Below are positions 10,311 through 16,771 of a DNA stretch of 26,923 bases, in pieces. Below the pieces are notes generated by a model. It had not been told where the DNA came from and did no database searches. It saw nothing but the letters and a program-made list of their open reading frames with translations. The stretch covers positions 1-26,923 of the forward strand of contig JBFWYO010000065.1 of NCBI GenBank assembly GCA_050186335.1, written 5' to 3'. Position numbers and translations under genes: made by a program. This DNA is from JBFWYO01 sp050186335. Lineage in GTDB: Bacteria; Pseudomonadota; Alphaproteobacteria; Bin65. Numbering within the stretch: position 1 is the stretch's first letter; each line of letters opens with the position of its first letter.

Positions 10311-11360
10311 GTGCCGTCAGTCCGTTCGGCGTATCCAACGGTCATCACATCGATCTTCGGCCTGGCCGCCGGCACCGACGAGCTGCTCGGGCGCCATCCG
10401 TTCGTACGCAGCAACGATCCCGAGGCGGCGCGACGCGAGGTCTCCAAGATCTTCGCGCCGCACCGCATGTCGGTCGTCGCCGGGCCGGTGCCGTTCGAGG
10501 CCGCGCACAATCACGTGCGCCTGAACACCTTGTCGCTCAACTTCATCCGGTATTCGCCGGAAGTCGTCATCACCGCGGCGCCGTCGCGGCAATATTATCT
10601 GATCGTGATCCCGCTCGTCGGACGCAGCAGGCTCGGCTACGGCGACCAGACCGTCGAGAATACGCCGGGGCATCTCGCCGTGCTCAATCCGCTGATGCCG
10701 CTCAGGCTGCATTTTCTCGATTGCGCCGCGCATCTCGTGGTCAAGCTCGACCGCCAGGAGCTCGAGGCGACCTTGGCCGAATTCGTCGGCCACACGCCGG
10801 TTCAACCGATCCTGTTCGATTTCACCGCCGCGATCCCGTATGCGCGCTGCCAGACGCTGGTGCGCCTGCTCGGGGTGATTTGCGCCGATGTCGCCGAGGA
10901 GCGCAGTACGTTCGCCTCGCGGCCGGGCGAACGGCCGACCGAAGCGCTGTTGATGAACATGATTCTGCAGCAACTGCCGCACAACTACTCCGACCGCATG
11001 TCGCGGCCGGCTTCGCGGGCGGCGCCGTTCTACGTCAAGCGGGTCGAGGAATTCATCCGGCTGCACGCGCCGGAAGCGATCCGGCTCAAGGACATGGTTG
11101 CGGTGTCTGGCGTCAGCGCGCGCACGCTGTTCAAGGGCTTCCGGCAGTTTCGCGGCATGGGTCCGATGGCCTATCTCAAGATGGTCCGGCTCGAGCATGT
11201 CCATGCCGAACTGGGCACCGAACGCGCCGGACGGGCCGGCAAATCGGTGACCGCCATCGCCAATGCGTGGGGCTTCGAGCATCTCGGAAATTTCGCGATG
11301 GATTACAAGAAGCGTTACGGCGTCCGGCCTTCCGAAACGCTGCGTCAGCGGGCGCGCTGA
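10311..11360 (+). CDS. AraC/XylS-family transcriptional regulator, 349 aa
   Basis: The N-terminal two-thirds look like the ligand-sensing/dimerisation domain found in XylS-type regulators (AraC_binding_2-like), with a beta-rich stretch around residues 60-160. The C-terminal ~105 residues hold the double helix-turn-helix: IRLKDMVAVSGVSARTLFKGF for the first and SVTAIANAWGFEHLGNFAMD for the second, followed by the conserved YKKRYGVRPSETLR. The start is GTG at 10311, after GGGAG with good spacing. It lies just upstream of, and in the same direction as, the reductase/CoA-ligase/kyn gene block, so a local activator responding to an aromatic acid or related metabolite is a plausible role (inference). 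XylS-like members often sense aromatic carboxylates. Confidence 0.92.
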   Translation: MPSVRSAYPTVITSIFGLAAGTDELLGRHPFVRSNDPEAARREVSKIFAPHRMSVVAGPVPFEAAHNHVRLNTLSLNFIRYSPEVVITAAPSRQYYLIVIPLVGRSRLGYGDQTVENTPGHLAVLNPLMPLRLHFLDCAAHLVVKLDRQELEATLAEFVGHTPVQPILFDFTAAIPYARCQTLVRLLGVICADVAEERSTFASRPGERPTEALLMNMILQQLPHNYSDRMSRPASRAAPFYVKRVEEFIRLHAPEAIRLKDMVAVSGVSARTLFKGFRQFRGMGPMAYLKMVRLEHVHAELGTERAGRAGKSVTAIANAWGFEHLGNFAMDYKKRYGVRPSETLRQRAR

Positions 11361-11494
11361 CGCCGGCATCGGGTTACGAACCGATTGTTGCGCTTGCCGC
11401 GTGACACTTGCACTATTCGGATAGCGGGCCTGCTATGAAATAAGGGAAATTGCGCGCTTCCCGCGTGGTTTCACTTACAGGGAGGGTGCGGGCG
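11361..11494 (+). promoter_or_regulatory. Putative promoter region of the reductase/ligase/kyn operon
   Basis: This 134-base gap is the only sizeable non-coding space before six closely packed plus-strand genes, so their main promoter should lie here. TTGCAC (11408-11413) could be a -35 element, with TGCTAT (11431-11436) 17 bases downstream as a weak -10. An inverted repeat CTAT-N4-ATAG (11413-11424) overlaps the spacer and could be an operator. GGGAGGG near 11480-11486 is the ribosome binding site of the first gene. The promoter assignment is tentative. Confidence 0.35.
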
Positions 11495-12532
11495 ATGGAT
11501 GCGGCAGAGGTCAAACGGCTGGTCAAAAGCTTCGGCGCCGATCTGGTCGGCATTTCCAGCGCCAAGACGCTGAACGCGTTTCCGCCCGACCCCCAGTATC
11601 CGCAAACGCCGGAACGGATTTCCAAATACTGCAAGAGCGTCATCGTCGTGGCCTGCCACATTCCGGTGGCGGCGTTCCGCGCCAAGAACAACATTCCGGT
11701 ACAATATCTGGATATGCTGGTCCTGCGCCGCATGGACCGCATCGCGTTTCGCTTGGCCGAGCATCTCGAGCAACTCGGTCATCCGAGCTTCGTCACCGCC
11801 GCCCAGGAAACCGATTGGAACTACAAGCGCGCCAGCTACGGCCGCCTGAGCACGCGCCACCTCGGCATCGAATCGGGCCTCGGCACGTTCGGACTCGAGG
11901 TCAACATCCTGACGCCCGAGTTCGGCCCGCGCGTATACCTGACCGGCGTGCTGACCGAATTGGAGCTGGAGCCGGACCAGCCGCTGACCGAACAGGTCTG
12001 CATCGGCGAATCCTGTTCGCGCTGCCTGTATTCCTGCCCGTCCGACGCGGTGCTGCATTTCGGCATCGACAAGCGCGCCTGCTCGACCGAGGCGCAGGAA
12101 TTCGGCTTCGGGCAGATCACCAATTTCTTCGAACGCTTCGTCGACGAGCCGGCCGAGCGCAAGCAGCAGATGCTGAAATCGCGCGACGTGTTCGGCTTCT
12201 GGCAGGGCCTGTTGCGCGTCGTCGGATCGTTCGGCGACTGCCCGCGCTGCCTCGCCGTCTGCCCGGTCGGCAACGACTATCACGCGTATTTGTCCGAGAT
12301 TCAGAAGACCATCCCGGAAAAGACGCCGGAGAAGGTCGAGAAGGCCAAGCGCTTCAAGGACGCGCGCAAGACGGCCGCCGACGTGCCCGGACTGAACGAT
12401 TGGAACATCCGCTGGGTCGGCCCCGAGGGCTACAAGGGCATGGTCGCCCGCCAGATGCAGGAGTTCAAGAAACTGCAGAAAGAGAAAGCCGCGTCCGATA
12501 CCGACGCGACACCGGAAAAAGTCGACAGCTAG
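11495..12532 (+). CDS. Reductive-dehalogenase/QueG-like Fe-S protein 1, 345 aa
   Basis: The opening GADLVGISS (residues 15-23), the segment ESGLGTFGLEVNILTPEFGPRVYLTGVLTEL (126-156) and a dicluster cysteine pattern place it with the corrinoid-dependent reductive dehalogenase/epoxyqueuosine reductase superfamily. Cysteines are Cys169-x4-Cys174-x2-Cys177-x3-Cys181-Pro, Cys196, and Cys249-x2-Cys252-x3-Cys256-Pro, eight in all, enough for two [4Fe-4S] clusters. There is no Tat signal, so it should be cytoplasmic, unlike respiratory RdhA enzymes. It is too short for a queuosine enzyme with HEAT repeats and lacks the usual QueG loop. The C-terminus is a Lys/Glu-rich helical tail (residues 270-345). 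The ATG at 11495 follows GGAGG. The next gene, a paralog, starts nine bases after its stop. Cofactor binding and reaction are inference. Confidence 0.8.
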   Translation: MDAAEVKRLVKSFGADLVGISSAKTLNAFPPDPQYPQTPERISKYCKSVIVVACHIPVAAFRAKNNIPVQYLDMLVLRRMDRIAFRLAEHLEQLGHPSFVTAAQETDWNYKRASYGRLSTRHLGIESGLGTFGLEVNILTPEFGPRVYLTGVLTELELEPDQPLTEQVCIGESCSRCLYSCPSDAVLHFGIDKRACSTEAQEFGFGQITNFFERFVDEPAERKQQMLKSRDVFGFWQGLLRVVGSFGDCPRCLAVCPVGNDYHAYLSEIQKTIPEKTPEKVEKAKRFKDARKTAADVPGLNDWNIRWVGPEGYKGMVARQMQEFKKLQKEKAASDTDATPEKVDS

Positions 12533-12541
12533 GACATCGCC

Positions 12542-13546
12542 ATGGTTGCCATCTTCAAAGAGAAAATCACCGCCGACGAGATCAAGGCGAAGGCCCGCGA
12601 ACTCGGCGCCGATCTGGTCGGCATCGCCGACGGCGAGGTGATGAACGCCAATCCGCCGGACCCCAAGGATCCGCGGCGGCCCTCGGATATCTCGGACTAT
12701 GACGCCGGGCGCGTCATAGTTGTCGCCAAACGCATCAACAGCGGTGTGACGCGCATCAACCGCTGGAACGAGCGGCACAAATATTACAACGACGAGCTGA
12801 CCATGAGCACGCTCGAGGAAATCACCCTCGAACTCGTGCTGTGGCTCGAATCGAAGGGCTTCCCCGCGCTCATCGTGCCGCCGACGCATGTCGACCCCTG
12901 GCGCTATCGCGGCAATCCCGACGAACACATGAAGCCGCTGCTCTCGCTCGATCACGCCGCGGTTGAGGCGGGCCTCGGCACGCTCGGCCTGAACCGGCAA
13001 TTGCTGACCAAGGAATTCGGGCCGCGCGTGATGCTGAGCGGCGTGCTGTCGTCGGTCGACGTGCCGAGCGACAAGCGGATGGAACAGGCGCTCTGCCTGG
13101 GGCCGAGCTGCGGTCGCTGCCTGTCCGCCTGCCCCGGCGACGTGATCCAGCATTGGGATCGCGATTGGCCGGCGTGCGATCGCTTCCGGTCGCCGCACGG
13201 CTTTCAGCACCTGACGGATTTTCTCGGCAAGATCCTGGTCGAGCCGGACGGCATGAAGCAGAAGCAGATGCTGCGGTCGGAAGATAGCTTCAATCTGTGG
13301 CAGAGCATTTTGCGCGGCGCCGGCGCCGTCACCGGATGCCGCCGCTGCCAGGACGTCTGCCCGGTCGGCGACGACTACGAGAAATTGCTCAAGGATGCGC
13401 TCGACGAGATTCCGGAAGCCACGCCGGAGAAGCAGAAGCGCCTGGCCGCCATGGTGGCCGTCGAGGAAGGCGGCGACCTACCGGAGAACTACAATTCGCA
13501 AAAGCGCTGGATTGGCGAACTGCCTTATTTGCGCAATAAGATATAA
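12542..13546 (+). CDS. Reductive-dehalogenase/QueG-like Fe-S protein 2, 334 aa
   Basis: Paralog of the preceding protein, with the same layout: GADLVGIAD (22-30), EAGLGTLGLNRQLLTKEFGPRVMLSGVLSS (142-171), and cysteines at 185, 190, 193, 197, 212, 266, 269 and 273 in the same spacing (C-x4-C-x2-C-x3-CP, lone C, C-x2-C-x3-CP). That predicts two [4Fe-4S] clusters and a corrinoid-type reductase fold in the cytoplasm. The middle section (about residues 65-135) differs strongly from paralog 1 and contains WNERHKYYNDE and THVDPWRYRGNPDEH, so the substrate pocket is probably different. The two may form a heteromer or act in sequence. It is followed after 20 bases by a PaaK-like CoA ligase gene, which suggests the substrate is a CoA thioester or an aromatic acid (inference). 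Confidence 0.8.
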   Translation: MVAIFKEKITADEIKAKARELGADLVGIADGEVMNANPPDPKDPRRPSDISDYDAGRVIVVAKRINSGVTRINRWNERHKYYNDELTMSTLEEITLELVLWLESKGFPALIVPPTHVDPWRYRGNPDEHMKPLLSLDHAAVEAGLGTLGLNRQLLTKEFGPRVMLSGVLSSVDVPSDKRMEQALCLGPSCGRCLSACPGDVIQHWDRDWPACDRFRSPHGFQHLTDFLGKILVEPDGMKQKQMLRSEDSFNLWQSILRGAGAVTGCRRCQDVCPVGDDYEKLLKDALDEIPEATPEKQKRLAAMVAVEEGGDLPENYNSQKRWIGELPYLRNKI

Positions 13547-13566
13547 GCGCAATCGGGACGCTTTGC

Positions 13567-14853
13567 ATGCCGCTCAAGCTGCCAAAAAGCCGCGCCGAAA
13601 TCGAACGGATTCAGCGCCAGCGCAAGCGCGTCGCGTTCGAGCGCGCGTCCAAGGCGCCGATACATAAAAATCGCCTGTCCGGCATCGATGCCGCGAAGCT
13701 CGACGATCCGAAGGAATGGGCGAAGATCCCGATCCTGACCAAGGACGAGCTGCGCGCCATGTCGCCCGACGCGTTCATGAGCGAATTCAACACCGCTGCG
13801 CGCGCCGACATCATGGAGTATTGGCGCTCCGGCGGCTCGACCGGCGTGCCGCTGTTCTATCCGCGCACGTTCGAGGACATGAAATACGGGCTGCTGTCGT
13901 TCGCGCGCGCGCTCGATCTGATCGGGCTGACCGACGACGACACGGCGCATATTTCGTTTCCGCTCGGCATCCATCCGGTCGGCCACGTATTCGCGCGCGC
14001 GGCGCAGAGCAAAGGCATCGGCGTGAACTGGGCCGGCTCGGGCGCCTCGACGCCGTCGCGGCAGCAGGTCGACCTGGTGCAGAGCCTCAAGCCGACGGTC
14101 TGGATGGGCATGAGCAGCTACGGATTGCATCTGGCCAATCTGGCCGACGCCAGCGGCATCGATCTGAGCCGCTCGTCGGTCAAGATCATCATGACGTCGG
14201 CCGAACCGCTGTCGGATTCGAAGCGCGCGAAGATCGAGCGCGCCTGGGGTGCGACCGTGCACGACACGTTCGGCATGACCGAGGCCGGGCTGATGGGCTG
14301 CGAAAGCGCCGCCCATGACGGGCATGTCATCTGGACCGACATGTTCCTGATCGAAGTGCTCGACCCCGACACGTTGCAGCCGGTACCGGAAGGCGAGGTC
14401 GGCACGCTGATCGTCACGCCCCTGTGGACCAACCACGCCACGCCGTTCATCCGCTGGAGCTCAGGCGATCTGGTGACCTACCGGTCGATCGGCAAGACCG
14501 AAGGCCCGTTCTCGGTATTCCCCGTGCTCAAGCATGCTTTACGCACGACGGGCTTCTTCAAGGTGCGCGGGGTGAACATCAACCACCCGGAATTCGAAGA
14601 TCTGATGTTCCGCCTGGCCGGCGTCAACGATTTCAAGTGCGAGATCGTCTCGAGCGACTCGCTCGACATCCTGCGCACCTATATCGAGGTCAAGCGCGGC
14701 GCGGACGGAGCGGCGGTCGCCGCCGACGTCGTCCGCGCGATCAAAGCTACGTTCGAGGTCGCGACCGAAATCGTCGTGCTGGAAACCGGCACGCTGGCCC
14801 GCGAGTTCGAAAGTGCGGTAAAAGCGCCGAGGTTTGCCGACAAGCGCACCTAA
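13567..14853 (+). CDS. Phenylacetate-CoA-ligase-like (PaaK-type) adenylate-forming enzyme, 428 aa
   Basis: Adenylate-forming ligase of the short PaaK type. The phosphate-binding loop is RSGGSTGVP (87-95), the adenine motif FGMTEAG (235-241), the ribose-binding Asp is Asp301 in RWSSGDLV, and a C-terminal subdomain starts at GFFKVRGVNINHPEFEDLMF (329-348). The PaaK signature of the last strand (GTLPR...K) appears as GTLAREFESAVK, so a catalytic lysine is retained. PaaK enzymes activate aryl or arylacetic acids to CoA thioesters. It lies directly between two reductase-like genes and kynB-kynU, whose product is anthranilate, so 2-aminobenzoate or a relative is a reasonable candidate substrate (inference). 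The ATG at 13567 has only a weak ribosome binding site (GGGACG), consistent with translation following the previous gene. Confidence 0.85.
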   Translation: MPLKLPKSRAEIERIQRQRKRVAFERASKAPIHKNRLSGIDAAKLDDPKEWAKIPILTKDELRAMSPDAFMSEFNTAARADIMEYWRSGGSTGVPLFYPRTFEDMKYGLLSFARALDLIGLTDDDTAHISFPLGIHPVGHVFARAAQSKGIGVNWAGSGASTPSRQQVDLVQSLKPTVWMGMSSYGLHLANLADASGIDLSRSSVKIIMTSAEPLSDSKRAKIERAWGATVHDTFGMTEAGLMGCESAAHDGHVIWTDMFLIEVLDPDTLQPVPEGEVGTLIVTPLWTNHATPFIRWSSGDLVTYRSIGKTEGPFSVFPVLKHALRTTGFFKVRGVNINHPEFEDLMFRLAGVNDFKCEIVSSDSLDILRTYIEVKRGADGAAVAADVVRAIKATFEVATEIVVLETGTLAREFESAVKAPRFADKRT

Positions 14854-14868
14854 CGCACGGAGCCCATT

Positions 14869-15507
14869 TTGACCGACCGGCCGATCTGGGACATCAGCCC
14901 GCCGATCCGGACCGGCATCCCGGTTTGGCCCGGCGATACCAGCTATAGCGAGGCCCGGACCTGGGCGATCGGACCCGACTGCCCGGTTAACGTTTCGAAA
15001 TTTACCATGTCGACGCATACCGGCAGTCACGCCGATGCGCCGTCGCACTACGCGGCGGATGGGCGCAGCATCGGCGGCGTCGACCTGGCGCGCTACATCG
15101 GCCGCTGCCGCGTCGTGGATGGCCGAAAATTCGGAAATCTTATAAATTCCAGTCAATTGGAGCCATTTCTCGACGCGCCGCTTGAACGGCTGTTGATCCG
15201 GACATATAACAACGCGCCGGTCGCCGCGTGGGATTCGGCTTTCGCCGCGATCTCGGCACAAGCCATTGATTTCATTGCTTCCCGCGGCGTATTTTTGATC
15301 GGTGTCGATACGCCGTCGCTGGACCCGCAGGAGTCCAAGACCATGGACGCCCACCAGGCGGTTCGCCGGCACGGTATGTCGATCCTGGAGGGACTAGTGC
15401 TTGACGCTATCGAGCCTGGGGACTACGAACTGATCGCCCTGCCGCTGAAACTGGTCGAGCTCGACGCGGCCCCAGTCCGCGCCATTTTGAGACCTTTAGC
15501 CGAATGA
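14869..15507 (+). CDS. kynB: Kynurenine formamidase (arylformamidase), 212 aa
   Basis: Hydrolyses N-formylkynurenine to kynurenine and formate, the second step of tryptophan breakdown. The sequence follows the bacterial KynB pattern closely: WDISPPI near the N-terminus, the metal-binding motif HTGSHADAPSHY (about residues 50-61), GVDTPSLDPQESKTMDAH, HGMSILEG, and the ending GDYELIALPLKLVELDAAPVRAILR. The cyclase-fold metal ligands (His, His, Asp, His) are all present. The start is a TTG at 14869, preceded by GGAG six bases upstream and directly followed by the family's usual first residues. The stop overlaps the kynU start by four bases, indicating translational coupling. The tryptophan dioxygenase that makes its substrate is encoded at 25109-25963. 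Confidence 0.95.
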   Translation: MTDRPIWDISPPIRTGIPVWPGDTSYSEARTWAIGPDCPVNVSKFTMSTHTGSHADAPSHYAADGRSIGGVDLARYIGRCRVVDGRKFGNLINSSQLEPFLDAPLERLLIRTYNNAPVAAWDSAFAAISAQAIDFIASRGVFLIGVDTPSLDPQESKTMDAHQAVRRHGMSILEGLVLDAIEPGDYELIALPLKLVELDAAPVRAILRPLAE

Positions 15508-16745
15508 CAACGATCGTTACGCGAACCGATTTGGCGCTCTGCGACGTGGCCGATCCCTTGCGCGAATTCCGCAAGCTGTTCGACCTGCCGGACGACATGA
15601 TCTATCTCGACGGCAACTCGCTCGGCCCGGTGTCCCGCCACAGCGCCGAGCGCGTGCGCCGGGTGGTCCAGGAACAGTGGGGCCAGGATCTGATCAAGAG
15701 CTGGAACAAGCACGGCTGGATCGACCTGCCCCAGCGCGCCGGCGAGAAGATCGCCAAGCTGATCGGCGCGAAGCCGACCGAAGTCATCGTCGCCGATTCG
15801 ACGTCGGTGAATCTGTTCAAGCTGCTCGCGGCCGCGCTGCGGCTGCGCCCCGGCCGCACCATCGTGCTCTCGGAAGACAGCAATTTCCCGACAGATCTTT
15901 ATATCGCGCAAGGGCTTATCGACCTGCTCGGCGGCCAGCACGAATTGCGCCTGGTCGACGGCAACTCGATCATGGGCTCGATCAAGAAGCAAACCGCCGT
16001 CGTGATGCTCACCCATGTGCATTACAAGACCGGCCGTATTCACGAAATGGAACAGATCACCAAGAAAGCCCACGAGGCGGGCGCGCTGGTGATCTGGGAC
16101 CTGGCCCACAGCGCCGGCGCTTTGCCGGTCGACCTGAACGGCTGCAACGTCGATTTCGCTGTTGGTTGCGGATACAAATATCTCAATGGCGGCCCCGGCG
16201 CGCCGGCGTTTCTGTATGTCGCGGAACGGCTGCAGAACGAAATCCGCCAGCCCTTGTCGGGCTGGATGGGGCACAAAGCGCCGTTCGATTTCGCCACCGA
16301 CTACGAACCGGCGCCGGGCATTGCGCGCAATCTCTGCGGCACGCCGCCGATCCTCAGCCTCGCTTCCCTGGATGCGTCGCTCGACATCGCGCTGGCCGCC
16401 GATATGAAGGCCGTGCGCGACAAATCCATGGCGCTCGGCGACGTGTTCGTGCGCCTGATCGAGCAGGAATGCCCGGGTTTCGGCATCGAATGCATTTCGC
16501 CGCCGGCCGCGCAACGCGGCAGCCAGGTCAGCTTCACGCACGAGAGCAGCTACGCCATCATGCAGGCGCTGATCCAGCGCGGCGTGGTCGGCGATTTCCG
16601 CGCCCCCAACGTCATGCGTTTCGGCTTCGCGCCGCTGTACATCCGCTATGCGGATGTGTGGGACGCGGTGGCGACGCTGCGAAACGTTCTCGAATCGCGC
16701 GCCTGGGAGCAGCCCCAGTATCGGCTACGCGCCGGGGTCACCTAA
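15504..16745 (+). CDS. kynU: Kynureninase, 413 aa
   Basis: PLP-dependent hydrolase that splits kynurenine into anthranilate and alanine; it can also use 3-hydroxykynurenine. The YLDGNSLGP opening (34-42), NFPTD (127-131), the cofactor-binding Asp199 and His202 in WDLAHSAGALPVDLN, and the Schiff-base Lys225 in GCGYKYLNGGPGAPAF are classic kynureninase motifs. The C-terminal VMRFGFAPLYIRYADVWDAV is also conserved. It starts with ATGA overlapping the kynB stop, so the two are co-translated. No kynurenine 3-monooxygenase gene is in the window, so the visible pathway ends at anthranilate. It is followed 26 bases later by the malate synthase gene. Confidence 0.96.
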   Translation: MTTIVTRTDLALCDVADPLREFRKLFDLPDDMIYLDGNSLGPVSRHSAERVRRVVQEQWGQDLIKSWNKHGWIDLPQRAGEKIAKLIGAKPTEVIVADSTSVNLFKLLAAALRLRPGRTIVLSEDSNFPTDLYIAQGLIDLLGGQHELRLVDGNSIMGSIKKQTAVVMLTHVHYKTGRIHEMEQITKKAHEAGALVIWDLAHSAGALPVDLNGCNVDFAVGCGYKYLNGGPGAPAFLYVAERLQNEIRQPLSGWMGHKAPFDFATDYEPAPGIARNLCGTPPILSLASLDASLDIALAADMKAVRDKSMALGDVFVRLIEQECPGFGIECISPPAAQRGSQVSFTHESSYAIMQALIQRGVVGDFRAPNVMRFGFAPLYIRYADVWDAVATLRNVLESRAWEQPQYRLRAGVT

Positions 16746-16771
16746 GCGCGCTTAAAAAACGGGACTAGGAC

